Shown piece by piece: positions 24,806 through 32,294 of a stretch of DNA of 64,000 bases. Location: assembly GCA_023266575.1 (NCBI GenBank), contig JAHFPV010000002.1:1-64000 (forward strand). The letters run 5' to 3'. Position 1 is the first letter of the stretch; every line of letters begins with the position of its first letter. The stretch comes from Sphingobium sp. GTDB lineage: Bacteria > Pseudomonadota > Alphaproteobacteria > Sphingomonadales > Sphingomonadaceae. The notes under the pieces are model-generated. The model had not been told where the DNA came from and searched no databases. It was given only the letters and a program-made list of their open reading frames with translations. A program made the position numbers and the translations under genes.

Positions 24806-25317
24806 CGCCCGGCTGCCTTAGCTCTTGCAGGCATGGCCGGCGAAGCGGCCGTGTCACGCACCGCGCGGACCGGAAACAATTCAAGCTGGCCTTCGCGGCG
24901 CACAGGTGATGGCAGGGCAAAGCCCTCGCGGAGGATATCGAGATGTTGATCGAGACCGAGGATGAGGGCGTCTTCGCCAGACGCCGGGGTATCGCCGGCG
25001 CCCAGCAACTCCCAACGATCATTGCCATAAAAGGCGATACGTCGCCCCCACAGCGCAATGAACGAAGTGCCCTTCAGTGTCTGGCGCAGGCTGTCGAACA
25101 GGTCCTTGTGCCCCTGCAGCTCAATGCGGAACTGGCGATGCAGCGTCGTTGCCAAGCGGAGGACAAGGATCGTCTGCCAGCTATATTGCGCCGGCGCACC
25201 CTTGCGACCAGGCCGTTCGTCTGCCGGAATGAGCGCGCGCCGAACCGTCCATTCCCGTAGCAGGTCAATGGAAAGGCCGGTCAGGCGGCTGGCAACTGGC
25301 GTAGCGACATAATTCAT
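24802..25317 (-). CDS. MerR-like regulator of the methylase cassette
   Basis: A 171-residue protein with an N-terminal winged-helix of the MerR type (SRLTGLSIDLLREWTVRRAL, then YSWQTILVLRLATTLH) and a C-terminal part rich in Leu and Arg with no recognised ligand-binding domain. It is the first gene of the cassette and overlaps the methylase start by four bases. The ATG used is one codon after a TTG. Two matching palindromes lie 13-60 bases upstream, so autoregulation is likely. Confidence 0.75.
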   Translation of the reverse strand: MNYVATPVASRLTGLSIDLLREWTVRRALIPADERPGRKGAPAQYSWQTILVLRLATTLHRQFRIELQGHKDLFDSLRQTLKGTSFIALWGRRIAFYGNDRWELLGAGDTPASGEDALILGLDQHLDILREGFALPSPVRREGQLELFPVRAVRDTAASPAMPARAKAAGR

Positions 25318-25329
25318 CAAACGGCCTAA

Positions 25330-25387
25330 ATCGGGTATCGTGCCCGATCTCCCCCGAGAACGGGTACTCTACCCGATGTCCCGGGTA
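25330..25387. promoter_or_regulatory. twin 19-bp palindromes, candidate cassette operator
   Basis: Two sites share the layout 8-3-8: ATCGGGTA-TCG-TGCCCGAT at 25330-25348 and AACGGGTA-CTC-TACCCGAT at 25359-25377. Each has one mismatch between arms, and together they give a consensus ATCGGGTA-N3-TACCCGAT. Their centres are 29 bases apart. A third half-site, CGGGTA, follows at 25382-25387. They sit directly ahead of the MerR-like gene. Confidence 0.65.
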
Positions 25388-25854
25388 AAGCGGCTTCGTG
25401 CGGCCTCGGCCGATGAACCTCTCCGAACGCCGCCAATTTGAGGACATACTCGGCCATTCTCGCAAGCCGACACGGGTTGATCCATACGGTGTTCCGCTCC
25501 ATTGACGAAGCGGTGCTTGGCTCGGCGACTGCCTAGCGGAGCTACCTTCGATGGGGCTTTTGTGAAGCGTCTCCGGCAACGCTAGGATGAAGGGCTGCCT
25601 AGGGCCCGCTACCACGCAGTTGCGATGGAAATGGTGATTACCGGGTGATTGCAACGATGAAAATCCCCACGGGATTCTCCGGAAATTCCGTTTTGATATC
25701 AATGCAATGTTACGATTTTGTCTCTGAGGTCTGGTACTTCCGCTACCGGCGTAAATGAATCCTCCCCTGCAAGGGGAGGTGGCAGGGCAAAGCCCTGACG
25801 GAGGGGTGTCACCCTCTCGTTCAGGCAACAGCCAACACGCTAACTTTACCCTGA
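25388..25854. other. gene-free junction between cargo and chromosome
   Basis: No convincing gene is seen. The left part borders the cassette operator and the right part carries chromosomal-type repeats, including a hairpin pairing CCTCCCCT (25761-25768) with AGGGGAGG (25772-25779) and a small AGGGC-AAA-GCCCT stem at 25784-25796. If the element ends on this side, its attachment site should lie here; no target gene such as a tRNA is visible. Confidence 0.45.
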
Positions 25855-25962
25855 TCCGTTCGTTTCGAGCGAAGTCGAGAAACGTTGCGCACAGGTTTCT
25901 CGACCTTGGCCTGTCCTGAGCGCCTGCCTTGGCAGGCAGTCGAAGGGCTCGAAACGAACGGA
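25855..25962. repeat. REP-like palindromic element with 16-base ends
   Basis: TCCGTTCGTTTCGAGC at 25855-25870 is matched by its exact reverse complement at 25947-25962. The inner part repeats the motif GAAGTCGAGAAAC in both orientations with some drift and includes a TGCCTTGGCA palindrome. The same core recurs at 39441-39507 and 59405-59432, so this is a dispersed family, common between sphingomonad genes. Confidence 0.8.
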
Positions 25963-25982
25963 GGTTGGTGCTTCAGCCCCCC

Positions 25983-27719
25983 CTAAAAATCCTCCGCCGC
26001 CAGCGCCATGATCGCCCCCTCACCCGCCGCGATACTCGCCGCCAGCCCCCCGGCCTGCGGCAACACCCGCCGCGCATAATAGTCCGCCACCGCCAGCTTG
26101 CCCTGATGCAGCGTCGTCTCGCCAGACCCGGCCGCCATCGCCATCCGCGTCCACATCCATCCCATCGCCACCAGAGCGAACAGCCGCAGATAGTCGACCG
26201 CCGCCGCCCCGGTCGCGTCCACGTCCGCCCCGCGCAGCGCCACCGTCGCCTCGCGCAGCAACGCCAGCGCCTCGCCGGTCCGCACCGCAATCACCCGGTC
26301 GCCCGCCGCCGCGACATCGACCGCGATGCCATCGAAGAAGCCCTCGACCACCGCGCCGCCCGCCATCGGCAGCTTGCGCCCGACCAGATCCATCGCCTGC
26401 ACCCCGTTGGTGCCTTCGTAAATCTGCGCGATCCGCGCATCGCGGACATATTGCTCCATCCCCCATTCGCGAATGTAGCCATGGCCGCCAAAGACCTGCT
26501 GCGCCTGCACCGCGCTCTCGAAACCAAAATCGGTAAAAGCCGCCTTGATCACCGGCGTCAGCAGCGCCACCAGCGCATCGGCTTGTCCCCGCTCGCCCGC
26601 ATCCTCATGCCCCTTCGCCCGGTCGAGTTGCAGCGCGGTCCACCCCGCCAGCGCCCGCCCGGCCTCCACGAAGGCGCGGACATTCAGCAGCATCCGCCGC
26701 ACATCGGCATGGTCGATGATCGCCACCGGCCCGCGCGTCCCGTCCGCGCTACGCCCCTGCACCCGGTCGCGCGCATAGGCCGCCGCCTGCTGATAGGCGC
26801 CACCCGCAATGCCCAGCCCTTGTATGCCCACCATCAACCGCTCGGCATTCATCATCGTGAACATCGCCGCCAGCCCGCGATGCGCCTCCCCCACCAGCCA
26901 GCCGGTCGCGTCATCATAATGCATCACGCAGGTCGGCTGGGCGTGGATGCCCATCTTCTTTTCCAGCGACCCCACCGACATGGCGTTGCGCACGGTAAAG
27001 CCGCCATCGGCATCGGGCAGATACTTTGGCACCAGGAACAGGCTGATCCCCTTCACGCCGGGCGGCGCATCGGGCAGCCGCGCCAGCACCAGATGGACGA
27101 TATTGCCGCCAAAATCATGGTCGCCCGACGAAATGAAAATCTTGGTCCCCGCCACCGCATAGCTGCCATCGCCGTTCGGCGTCGCCCGCGTCTTGAGCAG
27201 CGCCAGATCGGTCCCCGCCCCGCTCTCGGTCAGCGCCATCGCCCCGGTCCATGTCCCGCTCACCAGTGGCCCCAGATAGCTGGCTTTCAATTCGTCGCTG
27301 GCATGGGCCGCAATCGCCTCGCACGCCCCGCGCGACAGGCCGGGGAACAGGCCGAAGGACAGGTTGGTCGCCGATATCATCTCGTCGAACCAGAGTTGCA
27401 GGACAAAGGGCAGCCCCTGCCCGCCATGCGCCGGGTCCGCCGACAGCGACGTCCAGCCCGCCTCGGCAAAATCGCGATAGGCCTGCGCGAACCCGTCAGG
27501 CGTCTGCACCGCGCCATCGACCAGACGGCTGCCCTGCTCGTCACCCTCGCGGTTCAACGGATGCAACCGCTCGGCACACACCTTCCCCGCCTCCTCCAGC
27601 ACCGCCACCGCCAGATCAGCGTCGACCTCCTTGCCCAACTCCGCCATCGCCCGGTCGAAACCCAGCACCTCGGTCAGCAAAAAACGATAATCGTCGATCG
27701 GCGGGACATAGCTCTGCAT
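25983..27719 (-). CDS. acyl-CoA dehydrogenase (long, with C-terminal extension)
   Basis: FAD-dependent dehydrogenase that introduces a double bond into an acyl-CoA thioester in beta-oxidation-type pathways. The 578 residues exceed the classical 380, matching the subfamily with an extra C-terminal domain that includes 3-methylmercaptopropionyl-CoA dehydrogenases. Family motifs are TESGAGTDLALL, GTKIFISSGDHD and FGGHGYIREWGMEQYVRDAR followed by IAQIYEGTNGVQAMDL. The substrate is not evident. AGAGGAA precedes the ATG. It appears monocistronic. Confidence 0.92.
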   Translation of the reverse strand: MQSYVPPIDDYRFLLTEVLGFDRAMAELGKEVDADLAVAVLEEAGKVCAERLHPLNREGDEQGSRLVDGAVQTPDGFAQAYRDFAEAGWTSLSADPAHGGQGLPFVLQLWFDEMISATNLSFGLFPGLSRGACEAIAAHASDELKASYLGPLVSGTWTGAMALTESGAGTDLALLKTRATPNGDGSYAVAGTKIFISSGDHDFGGNIVHLVLARLPDAPPGVKGISLFLVPKYLPDADGGFTVRNAMSVGSLEKKMGIHAQPTCVMHYDDATGWLVGEAHRGLAAMFTMMNAERLMVGIQGLGIAGGAYQQAAAYARDRVQGRSADGTRGPVAIIDHADVRRMLLNVRAFVEAGRALAGWTALQLDRAKGHEDAGERGQADALVALLTPVIKAAFTDFGFESAVQAQQVFGGHGYIREWGMEQYVRDARIAQIYEGTNGVQAMDLVGRKLPMAGGAVVEGFFDGIAVDVAAAGDRVIAVRTGEALALLREATVALRGADVDATGAAAVDYLRLFALVAMGWMWTRMAMAAGSGETTLHQGKLAVADYYARRVLPQAGGLAASIAAGEGAIMALAAEDF

Positions 27720-27749
27720 GACGGTTCCTCTTCTGTCGCGGCAATACTA

Positions 27750-27779
27750 CACCAAACATATGTTACAGTCAATTTGGTG
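27750..27779. promoter_or_regulatory. inverted repeat in acyl-CoA dehydrogenase promoter
   Basis: CACCAAA at 27750-27756 and TTTGGTG at 27773-27779 are perfect 7-base arms flanking an ACATATGT palindrome, about 30 bases upstream of the dehydrogenase start. A TetR- or MarR-type operator is possible. No regulator gene lies next to it. Confidence 0.35.
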
Positions 27780-27931
27780 CGCGCGGGGAGCGCAACCTTC
27801 TCCCTTGGGGGGAGAAGGATACGAAGCCTTGACGACGCAGTCGTCTAGGCAAAGTTGGATGAGGGGGATCGACGCTGGTGGCGCGCGCCGCACCTTCTTC
27901 ACCCCAGATCCTTCGACAGGCTCAGGACAGG

Positions 27932-27999
27932 CTTGATCCGGGGTCCCGCTTCTTCTCTTACGCACGCGAAGAAAAGCGGGATGCCGGGTCAAGCCCGGC
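27932..27999. repeat. REP-like inverted repeat
   Basis: A 20-base arm starting CTTGATCCGGGGTCCCGC (27932-27951) pairs with 27974-27993 with a few mismatches, and a second stem, GCCGGG-TCAA-GCCCGGC, overlaps its right end. Just to the left are two other repeat-like stretches (CCTTCTCCCTT...GGAGAAGG near 27791, and CCTTCGACAGGCTCAGGACA at 27910). The whole 27783-28014 interval looks like clustered intergenic repeats with no gene. Confidence 0.65.
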
Positions 28000-28106
28000 A
28001 TGACGAAAAGGGGAAATCGTGATGGACGACCAAAAGCGACCAGTTGCGGCCATAGCCACAGAAGAGCATTTGTCCTGCAAGCAGACGAACGAGATGTGAG
28101 GCAGTC

Positions 28107-28367
28107 ATGCCAATTGAGATGTTAAGTTCAGAAGATGCGTTAGAGCGCATCAAAGCCAGCACACAAAGCGGGGGGCAGGTGCTTGGCGTGGACGGTTTTA
28201 AAATCGTGCCTGAGGGCTATATTGGATTGCTCGACCTAATTCTCGACTTGTCCGTGCATCCTATCTCGCCTCACGCTGCCGAAAGCGCCGCTTTGCAATT
28301 CGTTGAGGCCCATGCACGGGAGGGCATCATGTGGGAAATTGTTATCGGGCTGACGACCATCGGCTAA
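28107..28367 (+). CDS. small hypothetical protein between repeat clusters
   Basis: An 86-residue acidic protein (MPIEMLSSEDALERIKASTQ, then VDGFKIVPEGYIGLLDLILD) without recognisable domain, signal peptide or membrane segment. TGAGG lies seven bases before the ATG. Its base composition is less GC-rich and its codon choice less biased than that of its neighbours, and repeat clusters flank it on both sides, so it may have been acquired. Confidence 0.55.
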   Translation: MPIEMLSSEDALERIKASTQSGGQVLGVDGFKIVPEGYIGLLDLILDLSVHPISPHAAESAALQFVEAHAREGIMWEIVIGLTTIG

Positions 28368-28388
28368 CGACCAAGAGCCGACCTTGTC

Positions 28389-28510
28389 CCCCCTCCCGCA
28401 AGCGGGAGGGGGTTAGGGGGTGGGCCTGCGCAAGGTTGCATTTGCCCACCCCGCTGCGACTAAGGCGCTTCGCGCCTAAGTCTCGCTACCCCTCCCGCCT
28501 GCGGGAGGGG
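28389..28510. repeat. composite palindromic repeat
   Basis: Three stems are nested in about 120 bases: CCCCCTCCCGC/GCGGGAGGGGG (28389-28412), GGGGTGGGC with GCCCACCCC (28417-28452) and CCCCTCCCGC/GCGGGAGGGG (28489-28510), with an AGGCGC/GCGCCT stem between the last two. This is a typical intergenic mosaic of sphingomonad genomes. It also lies after both converging genes and could end their transcripts. Confidence 0.7.
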
Positions 28511-28525
28511 TGTGGGAAAGCCCCC

Positions 28526-29293
28526 CTACTCCGCCGTCCACCCGCCATCGACGACCAGACTCGTCCCCGTCATCAGCGCGCTGGCATCCGACGCCAGGAA
28601 CACCACCGCGCCCATCAGATCCTCGACCGTCCCCAGCCGCCCCAGCTTGATCTTCTCCAGCACGCTCGCCAGAAACGCCTTGTCCTCGAAAAAGGGCTTG
28701 GTCATCGGCGTTTCGATGAAGGTGGGCGCAATCGTGTTGGATCGGATGCCATGGCCCGCCAGGTCCAGCGCCATCGCCTTGCTCAGCCCCTCCAGCCCCC
28801 ATTTGGACGCGCAATAGAGCGAGCGGCGCGGCCCGCCGACATGGCCCATTTGCGATCCCATATGGATGATCGACCCGCGCAGCCCCGCGCCGATCATGCC
28901 GCGCGCCACCGCCTGGCCCATAAAAAAGGCCGCGCGCAGGTTCAGCCCCAGCACCGCGTCATAGTCCTCTTCGGACACATCGGTGAACGGCTTGGGCCGG
29001 TTGGTCCCGGCATTGTTGAGCAATATGTCGAACGCCGCGACGCCATCCAGCGCTTGCCCCACGCCCGCCACGTCATTGACGTCGATCTGAAGCGTATCGG
29101 CCTGTCCCCCCGCCGCGCGGATCGCCTGCGCGCCCGCCTCAATCTCCGCCCCGCTGCGCGCCGCCAGCGTGACATGCGCGCCTGCCTGCGCCAGTGCCGC
29201 CGCGCAGGCCAGGCCAATGCCCCGCCCCGCGCCCGTCACCAGCGCCCGCCTGCCATCCAGCCGGAAGCTTGGGGTTGTCGGCAGCGCGTCCAT
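28526..29293 (-). CDS. SDR family oxidoreductase
   Basis: A 255-residue classical short-chain dehydrogenase: the NAD(P)-binding motif TGAGRGIG, LLNNAGTN, the catalytic Tyr-Lys pair in YCASKWG, and a C-terminal GTSLVVDGGW. It resembles gluconate 5-dehydrogenase and sugar-acid dehydrogenases, but the substrate cannot be fixed. It starts in a TGATG overlap with the stop of the HpsN-like gene, so the two are coupled, probably consecutive steps of one catabolic route under the divergent LacI regulator. Confidence 0.9.
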   Translation of the reverse strand: MDALPTTPSFRLDGRRALVTGAGRGIGLACAAALAQAGAHVTLAARSGAEIEAGAQAIRAAGGQADTLQIDVNDVAGVGQALDGVAAFDILLNNAGTNRPKPFTDVSEEDYDAVLGLNLRAAFFMGQAVARGMIGAGLRGSIIHMGSQMGHVGGPRRSLYCASKWGLEGLSKAMALDLAGHGIRSNTIAPTFIETPMTKPFFEDKAFLASVLEKIKLGRLGTVEDLMGAVVFLASDASALMTGTSLVVDGGWTAE

Positions 29294-30624
29294 CACGCCG
29301 CCGTCGTCGCCGTGGGCGTCGCCGTCCCTGCATAGGGAACATCGCGCCCGCCATAGCGCCGCACACGGATATTGGCCTGCTCGCCATGCCCGGCAAAGCC
29401 CTCCAGCGCGCACAACCGGCTGCAATATTCGCCGACCAGCGCCGACGCCTCATCGGTCAGTATCTTCTGATAGGTGCAGGTCTTGATGAACTTGCCGACC
29501 CACAGCCCGCCGGTAAAGCGCGCCGATTTCTTCGTGGGCAAAGTATGGTTGGTGCCGATCACCTTGTCGCCATAGCTCACATTGGTCCGCGCGCCCAGAA
29601 ACAGCGCACCATAATTGGTCATATGCGTCAGGAAATAATCGGGGTCTGCGGTCATCACCTGGACATGCTCGGACGCCAGATCATCGGCAATCCGCACCAT
29701 CTCGGCCTCATCTTCCGCCACGATCACCTCGCCATAGCTTTCCCACGCCCGCCGCGCATAGTCGGCGGTCGGCAGGATGGTCAGCAAGCGCTCGACCTCC
29801 TTCATCGTCTCGCGCGCCAGTCTCTCGGACGTGGTCAGCAATATGGCGGGGCTGTCCGGCCCATGTTCCGCCTGTCCCAGCAGGTCGGTCGCCGCCAGCT
29901 CCGCGTCGCATCCGATCTCGTCGGCAATCACCAGCGTCTCGGTCGGCCCCGCAAACAGGTCGATCCCCACCCGCCCGAACAGCTGCCGCTTGGCCTCCGC
30001 GACAAAGGCATTGCCCGGCCCGACGAGTATGTCGATCGGGTCGATGCTCTGCGTGCCGATCGCCATCGCGCCGACCGCCTGAATGCCGCCCAGCGCATAG
30101 ATGGCGTCCGCCCCCGCCATCGCCTGCGCCGCCACGATCGCGCGGGCGGGCTGGCCCTGGAATGGCGGCGCGCAGGTGATGACGCGCGGCACGCCCGCCA
30201 CCTTGGCGGTGATGACCGACATATGCGCGGACGCCAGCAGCGGATATTTGCCCCCCGGCACATAGCAGCCCGCCGAATTGAGCGGAATATTGCGATGGCC
30301 CAGAATGACCCCCGGCAGCGTCTCGACCTCCACATCCTTCATGCTATCGCGCTGGATCTGCGCGAAATTGCGGACCTGCGTCTGCGCAAATTCTATGTCC
30401 TTGCGCTCCTGTGGGGTCAGGCTGTCGACGCACGCATCAATCTCCGCCTGGCTCAGGCGATAATCGTCCCGGTCCCAGCCGTCGAACTTGATCGACAGGT
30501 CGCGCACCGCGGCATCGCCCCGCGCCTCGATATCGGCCAGCGTCGCCTCGACAATATCGCGAACCTTGCGATCGGCATCGGCCTTCGCCTGCGCGGTCGC
30601 GCCCCGCTTCAGATAGTGCGCCAT
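29293..30624 (-). CDS. histidinol dehydrogenase-like catabolic dehydrogenase (HpsN type)
   Basis: A 443-residue member of the histidinol dehydrogenase superfamily. Motifs include [67 protein letters not shown] and [17 protein letters not shown]. It is separated from any other his gene and is coupled to an SDR and a LacI regulator, so a catabolic role is more likely. Known examples of this branch include sulfopropanediol 3-dehydrogenase HpsN, but the substrate here is not shown. GGGAGG precedes the ATG. Confidence 0.8.
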   Translation of the reverse strand: MAHYLKRGATAQAKADADRKVRDIVEATLADIEARGDAAVRDLSIKFDGWDRDDYRLSQAEIDACVDSLTPQERKDIEFAQTQVRNFAQIQRDSMKDVEVETLPGVILGHRNIPLNSAGCYVPGGKYPLLASAHMSVITAKVAGVPRVITCAPPFQGQPARAIVAAQAMAGADAIYALGGIQAVGAMAIGTQSIDPIDILVGPGNAFVAEAKRQLFGRVGIDLFAGPTETLVIADEIGCDAELAATDLLGQAEHGPDSPAILLTTSERLARETMKEVERLLTILPTADYARRAWESYGEVIVAEDEAEMVRIADDLASEHVQVMTADPDYFLTHMTNYGALFLGARTNVSYGDKVIGTNHTLPTKKSARFTGGLWVGKFIKTCTYQKILTDEASALVGEYCSRLCALEGFAGHGEQANIRVRRYGGRDVPYAGTATPTATTAA

Positions 30625-30732
30625 CCTGTCATCCTCCCGGCATTGAACATTCGACGAATAGGCTTGCACGGCGCACCATCGCCGTCAGCCAAGCCCGGTG
30701 CGGTTGGTCCGCCACACCGAATCGTCATCTTG

Positions 30733-30748
30733 TTGCATACATATGCAA
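30733..30748. promoter_or_regulatory. LacI-type operator 1
   Basis: TTGCATACATATGCAA is a 16-base palindrome with perfect 7-base arms (TTGCATA and TATGCAA) and a two-base centre. It lies in the divergent region between the HpsN-like gene and the lacI-type gene. A related site occurs 76 bases away, at 30808-30825. Confidence 0.65.
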
Positions 30749-30807
30749 TACCAGGCCATTCAGGCAACCCCGAACCAGCAACCCCTCGCAATTGCCGCAG
30801 CAAAGCC

Positions 30808-30825
30808 GTTGCAAACCTATGCAAC
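30808..30825. promoter_or_regulatory. LacI-type operator 2
   Basis: GTTGCAAACCTATGCAAC keeps the TTGCA/TGCAA arms of the first site with an imperfect centre. It lies 20 bases upstream of the lacI-type start. Spacing from the first operator is close to seven helical turns, which would allow looping. Confidence 0.6.
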
Positions 30826-30844
30826 ATATCCCATGCATTGGCCC

Positions 30845-31903
30845 ATGAACGACCGCATCTTCGTCACCGCCCATGATGTCGCCCGCGCCGCCGGTGTCTC
30901 ACAATCGGCGGTCTCCCGCGCCTTTACCCCCGGCGCCAGCATCTCGCCCGACACCCGCGCCCGCATCCTGACCGCCGCAGATCAGCTGGGCTACCGCCCC
31001 AATCTCCTCGCCCGCTCGCTCATCAATGGCCGCTCGAACATTGTCGGGGTCGGTGTCGGCAATCTCGCCAACCCCTTCTTCGTCGAAACCATGCAATTGC
31101 TCTCCCGCGCCCTCGACGACGCCGGACTAAGGCTGCTGCTTTTCCCGGCGGACAGCGGCGCAACCGCCGAACCCTCGATCCACGAAATCCTGCACTACCG
31201 GCTCGACGCCCTCGTCCTGCTCTCGGTCGGCCTGTCCTCGACGCTCGCCGAAGAATGTCGCCGCGCCCAGGTGCCGGTCGTCCTCTACAACCGCACCACG
31301 CTGGACGATGCGACCTCCAGCGTCATTGGCGATAATCAGATCGGCGCGCGCACCATCGCCGCCCATCTGCTCGCCGGCCGCCATCAGCGGATCGCCTATA
31401 TCGCCGGCACCGCCGGATCATCGACCAACGCCCAGCGTGAAGCCGCCTTCTTCGCCTATCTCGCGCAGCAGGGCGCACCCGCCCCGTTGCGCGAGGATGG
31501 CCATTACGACATCGCCGCCGCCACCGCCGCGACCCGCCGCCTGCTCACCCGCCCGGATCGGCCCGACGCGATCTTCTGCGCCAACGACCTGATGGCCATC
31601 GCCGCGATCAATGTCGCCCGCCACGAATATGGGCTGGATGTGGGGCGGGAAATTTCGATCGTGGGCTATGACGATGTCCCCATGGCCGCCTGGCCCGCAT
31701 TCTCGCTGACCAGCTACTCGCAACCCGCCGAGCAGATGGTCGCCCAGACCGTCCGCCTCATCCGCATCCTGCGCGATGATCCGGATGCGCATCAGGACGT
31801 CATAGTCGATGGCACGCTGATGCTGCGCGGCAGCAGCCGATCGGTGGCTAATCCCTCGGCTTATGCGACGACAACAAATATCGCCACACCCCGACCAGAT
31901 TGA
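30845..31903 (+). CDS. LacI family transcriptional regulator
   Basis: A 352-residue regulator: the N-terminal helix-turn-helix VTAHDVARAAGVSQSAVSRA and hinge RPNLLARSLINGRSNIVGVG are followed by a periplasmic-binding-like sensor domain (FCANDLMAIAAINVARHEYG, then ISIVGYDDVPMAAWP). It is divergent from the HpsN-like/SDR pair and flanked by two matching operators, so it very probably represses that pair and itself until an inducer binds. The upstream in-frame extension is rejected because it would cover the operators. Confidence 0.92.
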   Translation: MNDRIFVTAHDVARAAGVSQSAVSRAFTPGASISPDTRARILTAADQLGYRPNLLARSLINGRSNIVGVGVGNLANPFFVETMQLLSRALDDAGLRLLLFPADSGATAEPSIHEILHYRLDALVLLSVGLSSTLAEECRRAQVPVVLYNRTTLDDATSSVIGDNQIGARTIAAHLLAGRHQRIAYIAGTAGSSTNAQREAAFFAYLAQQGAPAPLREDGHYDIAAATAATRRLLTRPDRPDAIFCANDLMAIAAINVARHEYGLDVGREISIVGYDDVPMAAWPAFSLTSYSQPAEQMVAQTVRLIRILRDDPDAHQDVIVDGTLMLRGSSRSVANPSAYATTTNIATPRPD

Positions 31904-32111
31904 TCCCCAGCATGGCAACATTCTGCCAGCCAATCCCCTCGCTGTCCTGCGCCAGAAATCCCCAGGCGATCAGCGCGATCGAACTGGTGACGAACAGCAC
32001 GAACGCCCATCCCGTCACCCGCCGCCCGATATTGAGCGACACCAGCAGCGCCGCCAGCACCGCCACCCCCGCGCCATAATATTGCAGCCCTGTCAGCAGC
32101 GTGTCGCTCAT
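31848..32111 (-). CDS. small membrane protein
   Basis: An 87-residue protein with three hydrophobic segments (about residues 11-27, 33-52 and 63-79; text includes LLVSLNIGRRVTGWAFVLFV). Similar small proteins of sphingomonads carry the same SLNIGRR and NLVGVWRYL motifs; function is unknown. Its 3' end overlaps the end of the convergent lacI-type gene by 56 bases. Confidence 0.65.
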   Translation of the reverse strand: MSDTLLTGLQYYGAGVAVLAALLVSLNIGRRVTGWAFVLFVTSSIALIAWGFLAQDSEGIGWQNVAMLGINLVGVWRYLLSSHKPRD

Positions 32112-32164
32112 ACAACCCAAACGCAACGGCAGTACCCAGGTTGCAATCATTCCTGTAAAATGCT

Positions 32165-32230
32165 GTTCCCCGGCGAAGGCCGGGGTCCAGTCCAGAGCGC
32201 GGAACTGGACCCCGGCCTTTGCCGGGGAAC
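32165..32230. repeat. REP-like inverted repeat
   Basis: A 27-base arm beginning GTTCCCCGGCGAAGGCCGGG at 32165 pairs almost perfectly with the segment 32204-32230, around a 12-base centre (CCAGAGCGCGGA). It sits between the small membrane protein gene and the aminotransferase and is a dispersed type common in this lineage. Confidence 0.75.
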
Positions 32231-32294
32231 GCCATGATCTTTTGCGCAAGTCACTATTCTAGCAATTTGCGATCACCCCCTCTAGGCAGGCAGC

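Noticed and set aside
20880-25317. Type I restriction-modification or complete BREX system
   Set aside because: No HsdR helicase, HsdS specificity subunit, PglZ phosphatase or BrxC ATPase is present.
25929-27848. Plus-strand open frame of 639 codons
   Set aside because: It is the antisense of the acyl-CoA dehydrogenase gene and consists of His/Arg/Pro-rich sequence typical of a GC-skewed shadow.
29293-30624. Calling this gene hisD for histidine synthesis
   Set aside because: It is not near other his genes and is coupled to an SDR and a LacI regulator, so the catabolic HpsN-like branch fits better.
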